Shown piece by piece: positions 18,213-26,699 of a stretch of DNA of 64,000 nucleotides. The DNA is from Sphingobium algorifonticola. Its GTDB lineage: Bacteria > Pseudomonadota > Alphaproteobacteria > Sphingomonadales > Sphingomonadaceae. The DNA is taken from contig NZ_RZUL01000007.1 in the NCBI RefSeq assembly GCF_004005485.1, positions 1 to 64,000 on the forward strand, given 5' to 3'. The notes below the pieces were generated by a model. That model saw nothing but the letters and a program-made list of their open reading frames with translations, had not been told where the DNA came from and searched no databases. Within the stretch, counting starts at the first letter, position 1; each line of letters starts with the position of its first letter. A program made the position numbers and the translations under genes.

Positions 18213-18812
18213 ATGGAGCAGCGCACCAAGGTGATCGATTTCTTTTTCGATTTCATGAGCCCGTTTGCCTATCTGGCGCATAGCCAATTGCCGGAGCTTG
18301 CGCGCAAGCACGGTTATGAACTGCGCTATCGCCCGATCGATCTGCCTGCGGCCAAGTTGGCTGCAGGCAATACCGGTCCGCCCAATGTGTCGATGCCTAT
18401 CAAGTTGCGCTATCTGCGTAAGGATCTCGATCGCTGGGCTGAGCGGTACAAGATCCCGATCTCCTTTCCTCCATCCCTGAAGTCGGAGCTGGCCAATAAG
18501 GGCGTGTTTTTCGCCGAGGCCAAGGGGCAGTACGAGGATTATGTCCGCCATGTTTGGTCCCATTCCTGGGGTGAGGGGCAGGACATGTCGAGCGAGGATC
18601 TGCTGGCTGAGATAGCGAGCGAGTTGGGGTGGGAGCCAGATGCCTTTCTCGCCTATGTTCACTCCGAAGAAGCCGAAGATGCCTACCGATTAAGCAATGA
18701 GGAAGCGCATTCGCGCGGCGTATTCGGCGCGCCGATCATGATGATTGGCGAGGAAATGTGGTGGGGGAACGACCGATTGTTCTTCCTTGATGAATATCTA
18801 TCGAGCCAGTGA
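18213..18812 (+). CDS. nagD: 2-Hydroxychromene-2-carboxylate isomerase
   Basis: 199 residues from the ATG at 18213 (a GTG codon directly precedes it). It is a DsbA-like/GST-kappa-type fold; the N-terminal FFFDFMSPFAYLA contains the expected nucleophilic serine (Ser16), and the C-terminal part has GVFGAPIMMIGEEMWWGNDR. This is the glutathione-dependent isomerase NahD/NagD acting between ring cleavage (NagC) and the aldolase (NagE). Only ten bases separate it from nagE. Confidence 0.93.
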   Translation: MEQRTKVIDFFFDFMSPFAYLAHSQLPELARKHGYELRYRPIDLPAAKLAAGNTGPPNVSMPIKLRYLRKDLDRWAERYKIPISFPPSLKSELANKGVFFAEAKGQYEDYVRHVWSHSWGEGQDMSSEDLLAEIASELGWEPDAFLAYVHSEEAEDAYRLSNEEAHSRGVFGAPIMMIGEEMWWGNDRLFFLDEYLSSQ

Positions 18813-18836
18813 AAAATTGAAATTGGGATTTATGCT

Positions 18837-20168
18837 ATGGATGACCTGATCGACACCAAGCGTGGTTTGCAATCCGCCAGTATGTTCATCGATCCACATC
18901 TTTATGAGGTGGAGATGGAGAAGATTTTCGGCCGTTGCTGGCTCTTTCTCACTCATGAGTCGGCCATTCCGAATTATGGCGACTTTGTTACTGCGAAAAT
19001 GGGCGAAGACGAAGTCCTCGTGGTTCGCCAAGCGGACGGAACGGTCAAGGCCTTTCTCAATGTCTGTCGGCACCGCGGTGCTCGCGTATGCCCTGTCGAG
19101 GCGGGGAACCGGCGTGCCTTCGTCTGCAGCTATCACGGGTGGTCCTACGCCGCCGATGGGTCATTGGCGACCGTCCCCTTCGAGAAGGAGCTTTATGGCG
19201 GCAAGATCGACCGCTGCGCGCACGGTTTGAAAGAGGTGGCAAAGGTTGATAGCTATCGCGGCTTCCTGTTCGGCAATTTCGATCCAGGGGCGATCTCGCT
19301 TGAAGACTATCTGGGCGATGTCCGCTGGTATCTGGATATCTGGATGGAAGCGAGCGGGGGTGTGGAACTGATCGGTGCGCCGGCGCGCTCGATCGTTCAT
19401 TGCAACTGGAAAGCGCCGACTGAAAATTTTGTTGGTGATGCCTATCACGTTGGGTGGACTCATGCTTCCTCTTTGGCGGTGAGCCGTTCGATGTTTTCCC
19501 CGATGTCGGGAAATCAAAGGCTGCCCCCCGCAGGGGCTGGTGCGCAGATTGCAACGCGCTTTGGCCACGGACTGGGCATTCTTTACGATGTCAATCCGGG
19601 CGGCCAACCCGCGCAGACGGCCGAGAAAATCCTGGCCTGGCAGGCCACGAAAAAGGGCAAGATCGCGGAGAAATACGGGGAGCTCAAGGCACGTTTCTAC
19701 GGTTCGCATCTCAACGGTTCGTTGTTCCCGAATGTTTCCTACCTTTGGGGGACCAACACGTTCAAGATCTGGCAGCCGCGTGGTCCGAGCGAGACGGAAG
19801 TTTGGACCTGGGCGATCGCGGAAAAGGATACGCCCGAGGATCTGAAGCGGGATATCTACAACGGCGTACACGGAACCTTCGGAACCGCAGGCTACTGGGA
19901 AGCTGACGACAACGACAACATGGAATCGGCTTCGCTTCTACCGACAGGTTGGCAGTCGCGCAAGTTGCGACTCAACGCCCAGATGGGGATCGGCAACGAC
20001 ACGGTGATGGACGAAATGCCCGGCGTGATCGGCCAGGCGGCGATCGGCGAAACGTCCTACCGCGGATACTACCGCTTTTATGACGAGATCCTGAAGCTTC
20101 CTTCTTGGGATGCTTTCGATCTGAATGACGAGGGATGGAAGCAGCAATTGATCGACGCCGATTGCTGA
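18837..20168 (+). CDS. nagAc: Naphthalene-type ring-hydroxylating dioxygenase alpha subunit
   Basis: 443 residues. The Rieske centre is Cys77-x-His79 and Cys97-x2-His100 (CRHRG, CSYHGW). The catalytic iron site reads NWKAPTENFVGDAYHVGWTH with Asp201, His204 and His209, and the third ligand region is YWEADDNDNM. These blocks are almost those of naphthalene dioxygenase NahAc and sphingomonad BphA1f/PhnA1a. It catalyses cis-dihydroxylation of the bicyclic or polycyclic substrate and pairs with the beta subunit at 20209. The exact substrate range (naphthalene, larger PAH, sulfonated naphthalene) is not readable here. Confidence 0.92.
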   Translation: MDDLIDTKRGLQSASMFIDPHLYEVEMEKIFGRCWLFLTHESAIPNYGDFVTAKMGEDEVLVVRQADGTVKAFLNVCRHRGARVCPVEAGNRRAFVCSYHGWSYAADGSLATVPFEKELYGGKIDRCAHGLKEVAKVDSYRGFLFGNFDPGAISLEDYLGDVRWYLDIWMEASGGVELIGAPARSIVHCNWKAPTENFVGDAYHVGWTHASSLAVSRSMFSPMSGNQRLPPAGAGAQIATRFGHGLGILYDVNPGGQPAQTAEKILAWQATKKGKIAEKYGELKARFYGSHLNGSLFPNVSYLWGTNTFKIWQPRGPSETEVWTWAIAEKDTPEDLKRDIYNGVHGTFGTAGYWEADDNDNMESASLLPTGWQSRKLRLNAQMGIGNDTVMDEMPGVIGQAAIGETSYRGYYRFYDEILKLPSWDAFDLNDEGWKQQLIDADC

Positions 20169-20208
20169 TCATCCCTTTGCAAAATCTAGGCTTTCAGGAT
20201 GCTATAAA

Positions 20209-20784
20209 ATGGAAAACGCAAATCAAATCGTCAAAACGATGGGCGCGGATGTATGGGATGGCGATCCGGAGCTGATCGCCGATCACGATCTGCTTCACAG
20301 GGTGCAGGCTTTCACCAATCGCGAAGCGAGGTTGCTCGATACCGGGCGGGTGCGGGAATGGCTCGACGAGATGATCCATCCCGACATTTGTTATGTCATA
20401 ATCAGCCGACAGCTGCGATACATCGAAGAGCGTCGCTATTCGCCGCCCGACAGCGTTTTCATCTACGACGATGATCACGGTGCGCTCAATGCACGTGTGG
20501 AGCAGCAGTTGCATCCGCAGAATTGGCGCGTCAATCCACACGAGGCTTATGTGCGGATCGGCACAAACCTCGAGGTTACCAAAGGTAGCGCAAAAGACAG
20601 GCTTTTCGTGCGGACGAATTGGCACCTTCGTCGCATGCGTCGGCAGTATGAGATCGACGATTTCATCTATTCCCGACACGACGAGCTGGTCATCACCCCG
20701 GATCAGGGGTTCAAGTTCGTGAAGCGCTTCATTGCGTTCCCGGAGCGCTGTGTGCAGGGCCGTAATATGACGCTGTTCCTGTAA
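20209..20784 (+). CDS. nagAd: Naphthalene-type dioxygenase beta subunit
   Basis: 191 residues of the ring-hydroxylase small-subunit family. It contains ETRLLDTGR-like NREARLLDTGRVREWLDEMI, HPQNWRVNPHEAYVRIGTNL, and ends in GRNMTLFL, as in BphA2/NahAd proteins. It is longer than the two other beta subunits in the cluster (161 and 163), matching the usual difference between naphthalene/biphenyl-type and salicylate-hydroxylase-type subunits. Confidence 0.92.
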   Translation: MENANQIVKTMGADVWDGDPELIADHDLLHRVQAFTNREARLLDTGRVREWLDEMIHPDICYVIISRQLRYIEERRYSPPDSVFIYDDDHGALNARVEQQLHPQNWRVNPHEAYVRIGTNLEVTKGSAKDRLFVRTNWHLRRMRRQYEIDDFIYSRHDELVITPDQGFKFVKRFIAFPERCVQGRNMTLFL

Positions 20785-20863
20785 GCGCCTGCATAAAGCA
20801 AGAAATCTGTAGGCTCGACCTTGTTTGAGCGCTGGGTCGGCGTGCGGATCAAGGAGGACAAGA

Positions 20864-21685
20864 ATGGGTTGGTTGGAAGGTAAGATTGCGTTGATCACTG
20901 GCGGAGGCGCTGGCCTTGGGCTGGCACTGACGCGGCGTTTTGTCAAAGAAGGCGCGCGTATTCTCGTCATGGAGCGCGATGCAGAGCGCGCGGCCAAGGT
21001 CAAGGACGAGCTGGGCGACAAGGTGGAGATTCATGTTGGCGATGTCACCTCTTATGCCGACAATGAAGCCGCGGTTGCCAAGGCGGTTGAGAGCTTTGGC
21101 CAGCTTGATTGTTTCGTGGCCAATGCGGGCGTCTTTGACTTTTTCAAGCCCCTTGCCGAATACAAGGGGGATGAGCTGGCGGCCGCTTTCGATGAGCTGA
21201 TGGCCGTCAACCTCAAGGGTGGGCTCCTTGGCGCTCGCGCTGCTTTGCCCGAGCTGGTCCGCTCCAAGGGCAACATGATCTTCTCGATCTCCAACTCCGG
21301 GTTCTATACTGGTGGAGGCGGACCGGTCTACACTGCGTCCAAGCACGGGGTGGTCGGGCTGGTGAGGCAACTGGCTCATGAGCTGGCGCCCAAGGTGCGG
21401 GTCAATGGGGTCGCGCCAGGCGGAATGCATACCAATCTCTCGGGGCTCAAGGCGACCGATACGGACAACCAGAGCCTCAAGGCGATGGAGGGTTTCGACG
21501 AGCTGATCATCGGAATCACGCCGCTGCGTATGGCGCCGACGCCCGAGCAATATTGCGGGCCTTATGTCCTGCTCGCCTCTGAGGAGAACGCGGCACCGAC
21601 GACGGGCGTCGTCATCAATACCGATGGCGGCCTTGGCGTGCGGGGTATCATGAACGTCAATGGCGGCGACGAGCTCGAGATCTGA
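20864..21685 (+). CDS. nagB: cis-Dihydrodiol dehydrogenase (short-chain dehydrogenase)
   Basis: 273 residues from the ATG at 20864, preceded by AAGGAGGACAAG. The Rossmann motif is TGGGAGLG, NAG is present (NAGVFDFF), and the catalytic Ser is in SISNSG with YTASK (Tyr-x3-Lys). It is NahB/BphB-like and oxidises the cis-dihydrodiol made by the oxygenase to the catechol-type diol. It sits directly after the oxygenase subunits. Confidence 0.92.
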   Translation: MGWLEGKIALITGGGAGLGLALTRRFVKEGARILVMERDAERAAKVKDELGDKVEIHVGDVTSYADNEAAVAKAVESFGQLDCFVANAGVFDFFKPLAEYKGDELAAAFDELMAVNLKGGLLGARAALPELVRSKGNMIFSISNSGFYTGGGGPVYTASKHGVVGLVRQLAHELAPKVRVNGVAPGGMHTNLSGLKATDTDNQSLKAMEGFDELIIGITPLRMAPTPEQYCGPYVLLASEENAAPTTGVVINTDGGLGVRGIMNVNGGDELEI

Positions 21686-21712
21686 GCGCAGACACACAGA
21701 GAGGCGGAGCAG

Positions 21713-22621
21713 ATGAGAATCTGCAGGTTCAATACGGATCGGGTCGGGATCGTCGAGGGCGATGAAGTTTTCGACGTGAGCGGGGCATTGGCTTGCCTTC
21801 CCGACAGCCGCTGGCCGTTTCCGCAAAAGGACATATTCATCGCGGAGCTTGCACGATTGCTCCCGCTCATGTCGGAATTGAAGGAACAGGCCACGCCCAC
21901 GCCGATCGCGGATGTCCGGCTCGAAGCCCCTGTCGCCAACCCATCGAAGCTGATCAACGCGCCGATCAACTATCGCGCGCACATCGAGGAAACGGCGGCC
22001 AACCAAGAAATTGCCCATGGTCGCGACATGACCAAAAGCATCTGGCATTGGGGGCTGTTCCTAAAGGCCAACAGCGCCCTTTCCGGGGCTGGCGAACCTA
22101 TCCGCCTGCGTTATCCAGGGCGCAGGATCGATCATGAGATCGAACTTGCGGTGATCATCGGCACACAGTGCCACGGTGTGACGCGCGATGAGGCCCTGAA
22201 ATATGTGGCCGGCTATACGGTCGGATTGGACATCACCATCCGGGGGCCGGAACTGCAAAGTTTCCGCAAGTCGGCTGATAGCTTTGCGGTGCTTGGCCCG
22301 TGGATGGTCACAGCGGACGAGATTGACGATCCGGGGTGTCTCGGCCTGGAATTGCGGGTCAACGGCCAGATTCGTCAAAAGGCCAACACCCGCGATCTTG
22401 TCTACGACGTTCCCAAGCTGATCGAATACGCCTCCTCGATGTATCAACTCAATCCTGGCGATGTCATTTTTACTGGCACGCCGGAAGGAGTCGGGCCCAT
22501 CGAAGCGGGAGATAGGATCGAGGCGAGGATCAGCGAGATCGGCGAATTGCGCGTCGATGTGGCTCCTGAAATTGTCGCGCTTCCGCGACACGATCCTGTT
22601 CTCGAGGAAATGCAATGCTGA
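21713..22621 (+). CDS. Fumarylacetoacetate-hydrolase family protein
   Basis: 302 residues with the FAH fold: an N-terminal cap, then LKANSALSGAGEPIRL, acidic metal ligands in IDHEIELAVIIG, and IFTGTPEGVGPIEAGD near the C-terminus. Family members hydrolyse C-C bonds of acylpyruvates or decarboxylate/hydrate related oxo-acids. A second, shorter FAH protein at 24725 fits fumarylpyruvate hydrolase better, so the role of this one is open; it may act on a substituted ring-cleavage product. Confidence 0.85.
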   Translation: MRICRFNTDRVGIVEGDEVFDVSGALACLPDSRWPFPQKDIFIAELARLLPLMSELKEQATPTPIADVRLEAPVANPSKLINAPINYRAHIEETAANQEIAHGRDMTKSIWHWGLFLKANSALSGAGEPIRLRYPGRRIDHEIELAVIIGTQCHGVTRDEALKYVAGYTVGLDITIRGPELQSFRKSADSFAVLGPWMVTADEIDDPGCLGLELRVNGQIRQKANTRDLVYDVPKLIEYASSMYQLNPGDVIFTGTPEGVGPIEAGDRIEARISEIGELRVDVAPEIVALPRHDPVLEEMQC

Positions 22622-22628
22622 AATCGGC

Positions 22629-23654
22629 ATGATCGTCCAAGTCAAACCGATACGCAGGATCGTGCAATGCGACGAAGGCGAAGGGTTGCTCGACGTGCTT
22701 CTTCGGGAAGGTCTGCCCATTTCTTACAGCTGCAAGACCGGCAATTGCGGTATGTGCGAGGTGGAACCTTTCGATCTGTTTGCGCCCGATCGCCACAAGC
22801 AGGCGGTCCTGATGCAGAAGAACAAGGCCTTTCTTGCGTGCCAAAGAAACATCTCGATGGACATGGGGGTGCGTCTCCCATCGGTCAGACCGGCGGTGAA
22901 CGTCCCCTTCCAGTATCATCGCGGCCGGATCACTGCTCTTGAAGAGATAGAGACCAACGTCATCCAGTTTGACTTCGATATCGGGCGAAGGCCGGCGCGT
23001 TTTTTCCCAGGGCAGAAATATGCTCTTTCCATGGATCGGGGGCGCTCCCCTCTCCTGTTTCCCGCCAATGCACCTGGTCAGTCGACCCTGAGCTTCCTTG
23101 TCGAAGCAGACACAGAGCCACCGTTCCTGGTTGAATTGAAGAAGGGGATGTCCGCCGGGCAGGAATTCAAGCTCGTCGGACCCATCGGAAAGGGCTATGT
23201 CCTGCCGCAAGACGAGGCCGCTGCCCTGGTTTGCGGGGTTGGCCCTGGAATGGTCGCGGTGCGCTCGATCGTTGAGGCGCTGATCGCGCAGAATCCGAAC
23301 CGAGCGGTGCAGTTCCTGTTGCAGCCGTCGGCCTCCTTCATGCACCTGGTCGACGGTATCTGCAATTTGTGCACGCAACATCTGCCCAATAGCGAGCTCG
23401 TCGTGTTCAACGGACCGCAGCCGAAGGCATCGATGAGGCTGACCAGCCGACGTGGTTCGACGACCGAGATGATCGATTTCATCCAGCTCGAACGCCATCG
23501 GATCAAGGCGGAGCAGGCCAATGTCTTCGCCCCCGGCTTCGCTGTTTTGCCCCTCATGATGAGCCTGATGAAAGCTGGCCTCGATCAGGACGCAATATTT
23601 TTCACCGAGGCCGAGATCAATTTTGTTGAAGAGGAGGGCGTCAATGTCTCCTGA
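22629..23654 (+). CDS. Divergent ferredoxin-reductase-like protein with plant-type [2Fe-2S] domain
   Basis: 341 residues from the ATG at 22629, eight bases after the FAH stop. The N-terminal plant-type [2Fe-2S] motif is intact (SCKTGNCGMCE and LACQ). The FNR-like domain is unusual. Where the flavin motif RxYS should be there is SPLLFPAN, the NAD-site glycine run is CGVGPGMVAV, and the C-terminal CGPPPM-type motif is replaced by APGFAVLPLMM. It may be an electron-transfer partner that binds flavin or NAD differently or not at all. By position it could serve the salicylate hydroxylase pair at 25442-27191. Its last 11 bases overlap the gentisate dioxygenase start. Confidence 0.75.
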   Translation: MIVQVKPIRRIVQCDEGEGLLDVLLREGLPISYSCKTGNCGMCEVEPFDLFAPDRHKQAVLMQKNKAFLACQRNISMDMGVRLPSVRPAVNVPFQYHRGRITALEEIETNVIQFDFDIGRRPARFFPGQKYALSMDRGRSPLLFPANAPGQSTLSFLVEADTEPPFLVELKKGMSAGQEFKLVGPIGKGYVLPQDEAAALVCGVGPGMVAVRSIVEALIAQNPNRAVQFLLQPSASFMHLVDGICNLCTQHLPNSELVVFNGPQPKASMRLTSRRGSTTEMIDFIQLERHRIKAEQANVFAPGFAVLPLMMSLMKAGLDQDAIFFTEAEINFVEEEGVNVS

Positions 23655-24693
23655 TGGTAAGACGGCGAGCCAAGGGCACAATATCCGCCAGGCATTTTAT
23701 GAAAAAATTGATCCTCACAACCTTACCCCCTTGTGGGAAGTGCTCGGAGCGCTCGTTCCCGAAACGCCCACTCCTCGCGCGCAAGCCTACAAATGGGATT
23801 TTGCCCAGACGCGGGACTATCTCATGGAGGCGGGCGATCTTATCTCGGCAGAAGAGGCCGAGCGCCGGGTTCTGGTGCTGGAAAATCCGGGCTTGCGCGG
23901 GCAATCGCGCATTAGCGACAGTCTCTATGCGGGCCTTCAACTGATCCTCCCCAACGAGGTGGCTCCTGCGCACCGCCACACGCAATCGGCTCTCCGCCTC
24001 GTCTTGTCGGGGGAGGGAGCCTATACGGCCGTCGATGGCGAGCGCACGACCATGCGGCGCGGGGATTTCATCATTACGCCGGCCTGGACCTATCACGATC
24101 ATGGCAATGAAGGTGACCAGCCAGTCATCTGGCTCGACGGGCTCGATATTCCGATCGTTGAATTGCTGAACGCCGGTTTTCGCGAGGGCGCTCCGGAAAA
24201 ATCGCAGATCGTTCAGAGACCGGAGGGCGATGCGCGTGCGCGTTACGGTAGCAACATGCTGCCCGTCGATTTCGAAGGCGAGCAGGGGATGGCCACCAAG
24301 CTCTTCGTCTATCCCTATGTCGATGCGCTCCGATCGGTCGAAAAGATCGCCAGTTCGCCGACCGATGACCATTTTGGATACAAGCTTCGCTATATCGATC
24401 CGGCGACGGGCTCCTCCCCCATCCCGACGATCGGAGCATTTCTCCAGCTCTTGCCCCGAGGGATGCGCACGCGAGCCTATCGTTGCACGGATTCAACAAT
24501 TTATGTCTGCCTCGAGGGGCGAGGAACTTCCTTTATCGAAGGCCAGGAATTCCCCTTCGCACAGAACGATATTTTCATCGTGCCTTCTTGGCATCAGCTG
24601 GAAATCGCTGCGGCCGAAGAGACGGTTCTCTACAGCTATTCGGACCGGCCCGTCCAGAAAATGCTCGGCTTGTGGCGCGAGGCGCGTTTGTAA
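23644..24693 (+). CDS. nagI: Gentisate 1,2-dioxygenase
   Basis: 349 residues from the ATG at 23644, with GAGGAGG upstream inside the preceding gene. It is a bicupin; the N-terminal cupin has the metal-binding PAHRHTQSALRLVLSG and WTYHDHGN (His ligands), and the C-terminal cupin is partly degenerate (CLEGRGTSFIEG, PSWHQLEI). The DPHNLTPLWEVL opening is characteristic of gentisate dioxygenases. It cleaves gentisate to maleylpyruvate. Confidence 0.93.
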   Translation: MSPDGKTASQGHNIRQAFYEKIDPHNLTPLWEVLGALVPETPTPRAQAYKWDFAQTRDYLMEAGDLISAEEAERRVLVLENPGLRGQSRISDSLYAGLQLILPNEVAPAHRHTQSALRLVLSGEGAYTAVDGERTTMRRGDFIITPAWTYHDHGNEGDQPVIWLDGLDIPIVELLNAGFREGAPEKSQIVQRPEGDARARYGSNMLPVDFEGEQGMATKLFVYPYVDALRSVEKIASSPTDDHFGYKLRYIDPATGSSPIPTIGAFLQLLPRGMRTRAYRCTDSTIYVCLEGRGTSFIEGQEFPFAQNDIFIVPSWHQLEIAAAEETVLYSYSDRPVQKMLGLWREARL

Positions 24694-24724
24694 CGTGCAT
24701 GACTGAATTTTCAGGAGAATTATC

Positions 24725-25426
24725 TTGAGCGAACTTTGCTTTGAACTTCCGCCATCTCCTACCTTGACGATCGAGGAGAGCGATAAATGCTTTCCGGTCA
24801 ACCGTATCTACTGTGTGGGAAAGAATTACGCGGCTCATGCCCGCGAAATGGGGCGGGATGAACGCGAGCCGCCGTTCTTCTTCATGAAGCCGGCCAATGC
24901 AGCGGTGGATGCAGCCCATCCGATCGAACTCGAATATCCACCGCAGACCAGCAATTTCCACTATGAGCTCGAACTGGTGGCCGTGCTGGGGGCGCCATTG
25001 CGAAACGCCACACAGGAAGAGGCGATCGAAGCCATTTTCGGCTATGCTGTGGGCCTCGACATGACCCGGCGCGACCTGCAGCTCGAAGCGCGGGAAAAGG
25101 GGCGCCCCTGGGAGCTTGGCAAATCCTTCAGCCGATCAGCGCCGATCGGAGCGATCCGTCAAGCCAAGGAGTGGCCGGATTCGCAGATCGTCCTCACCGT
25201 CAATGGCGAGGCCCGCCAGGAGAGCCGAACTTCCATGATGCTTTGGGGCGTGGCGGAGAGCCTCGCCTTTCTCTCGCAATTTGACACGCTTGAACCAGGC
25301 GATGTGTTGATGACCGGAACGCCTGCCGGGGTCGGTCCGGTAACACCCGGCGACAAAATGGTGGGAACGATCTCGCAATTGCGGCCCATCGAGGTGCTCA
25401 TCACCGAGCCCAACCAGGATAGATGA
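24725..25426 (+). CDS. nagK: Fumarylpyruvate hydrolase
   Basis: 233 residues starting at TTG 24725, chosen because AGGAG stands seven bases upstream and the next in-frame ATG would cut conserved sequence. It is FAH family with IYCVGKNYAAHAREMG, FFFMKPANAAVD, HYELELVAVLG (acidic ligands) and MTGTPAGVGPV, closely resembling NagK. It hydrolyses fumarylpyruvate to fumarate and pyruvate. It lies between gentisate dioxygenase and the salicylate hydroxylase genes. Confidence 0.92.
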   Translation: MSELCFELPPSPTLTIEESDKCFPVNRIYCVGKNYAAHAREMGRDEREPPFFFMKPANAAVDAAHPIELEYPPQTSNFHYELELVAVLGAPLRNATQEEAIEAIFGYAVGLDMTRRDLQLEAREKGRPWELGKSFSRSAPIGAIRQAKEWPDSQIVLTVNGEARQESRTSMMLWGVAESLAFLSQFDTLEPGDVLMTGTPAGVGPVTPGDKMVGTISQLRPIEVLITEPNQDR

Positions 25427-25441
25427 CCGGAGGTTAAGGCA

Positions 25442-26698
25442 ATGAAACAGGATGGCCTGAAAGAAGCGATCGGATGGGAAGGCGGAGATTGCGCGAATAT
25501 TCCTCTCAGCATCTATACCGATAGAGAGGTTTACGAGCGTGAACTGGAACGTCTCTTTTACAACGGGCACTGGTGTTACCTTGGGCTTGAGGAAGAAATT
25601 CCCAATCCGGGCGATTTCAAACGCACGGTCATCGGGGAGCGTTCGGTCATCGTCGTGCGCGACAAGAGCGGTGCGATCAACGGATTTGAAAACCTGTGCG
25701 CACACCGCAAGATGAAATTCTGCCGGGCTCGCGATGGCAATGTTGGGGAATTCGTCTGCCCCTATCATCAGTGGATTTATGATCTGCAAGGCAATCTGCG
25801 CGGCGTGCCTTACCAGCGCGGACTGCGCCAGGACGGCAAGCTTTCCGGGGGTATGCCTTCCGATTTCAAACGGGAAGAAAATGGCCTTCGCAAGCTGAAA
25901 ATTGCGACACGCGGGGGCGTGATCTTCGGTTCTTTCGATCAGGATGTCGAGAGTTTCGAAGATTATCTTGGCGAAGAGGTGTTGCGCTATTTCGACCGGA
26001 TATTCGATGGCCGCAAGCTCGTCATCCTTGGCTACAACAAGCAGAGGATCCCTTCCAACTGGAAGTTGATGATGGAGAACATCAAGGATCCTTATCATGC
26101 GGGCCTTCTGCACACCTGGTTCGTGACCTTCGGTCTGTGGCGCGCTGACAACAAAATGAGGCTCCTGATGGATCCGACAAAGCGCCATGCCGTGATGGCG
26201 GGCACGCGCAGTGTTCAGCAAGCGCAGGCCGAGCTCGTTTCCGGTGTCACGAGCTTCAAGGCGGACATGGCCCTTAACGATCCCAGCCAGATCGACATCG
26301 TCCATGAGGAATGGTGGGGCGAATATACGGCAACTATGATGACCTTGTTCCCAAGTGTCATCATCCAGCAGCAGGTCAACAGCCTTTCCACCCGGCATAT
26401 CCAGCCATCCGGACCGAATGCCTTTGACTTTGTCTGGACTCACTTCGGCTTTGAGGACGACGACGAGGAAATGCATGCGCGCAGGCTCAAGCAGGCCAAT
26501 CTGTTTGGTCCTTCGGGCTATGTCTCTGCCGATGATGGAGAGGTGCTCGAATTTTCTCAGGAAGGCTTCTCGGCCAATCCGTCGGATCGGATGATTGCGC
26601 TCATGGGTGGGCGCGGTACCGAAGAAGCCAACGTCATTGCAAGCGAGAACCTGATCCGCGGCATGTATAAATACTGGCGCGAGGTAATGGAGGTTTAA
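25442..26698 (+). CDS. nagG: Salicylate 5-hydroxylase-like oxygenase, large subunit
   Basis: 418 residues. The Rieske centre is Cys86-x-His88 and Cys106-x2-His109. The catalytic iron segment is NWKLMMENIKDPYHAGLLH (Asp, two His) and the acidic ligand region is SADDGE. It resembles NagG and AndAc. It lies inside the gentisate block, between fumarylpyruvate hydrolase and maleylpyruvate isomerase, so conversion of salicylate to gentisate is the natural assignment. It is distinct from the paralogue at 11514, with different Rieske loop and C-terminus. Confidence 0.85.
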   Translation: MKQDGLKEAIGWEGGDCANIPLSIYTDREVYERELERLFYNGHWCYLGLEEEIPNPGDFKRTVIGERSVIVVRDKSGAINGFENLCAHRKMKFCRARDGNVGEFVCPYHQWIYDLQGNLRGVPYQRGLRQDGKLSGGMPSDFKREENGLRKLKIATRGGVIFGSFDQDVESFEDYLGEEVLRYFDRIFDGRKLVILGYNKQRIPSNWKLMMENIKDPYHAGLLHTWFVTFGLWRADNKMRLLMDPTKRHAVMAGTRSVQQAQAELVSGVTSFKADMALNDPSQIDIVHEEWWGEYTATMMTLFPSVIIQQQVNSLSTRHIQPSGPNAFDFVWTHFGFEDDDEEMHARRLKQANLFGPSGYVSADDGEVLEFSQEGFSANPSDRMIALMGGRGTEEANVIASENLIRGMYKYWREVMEV

Positions 26699-26699
26699 G

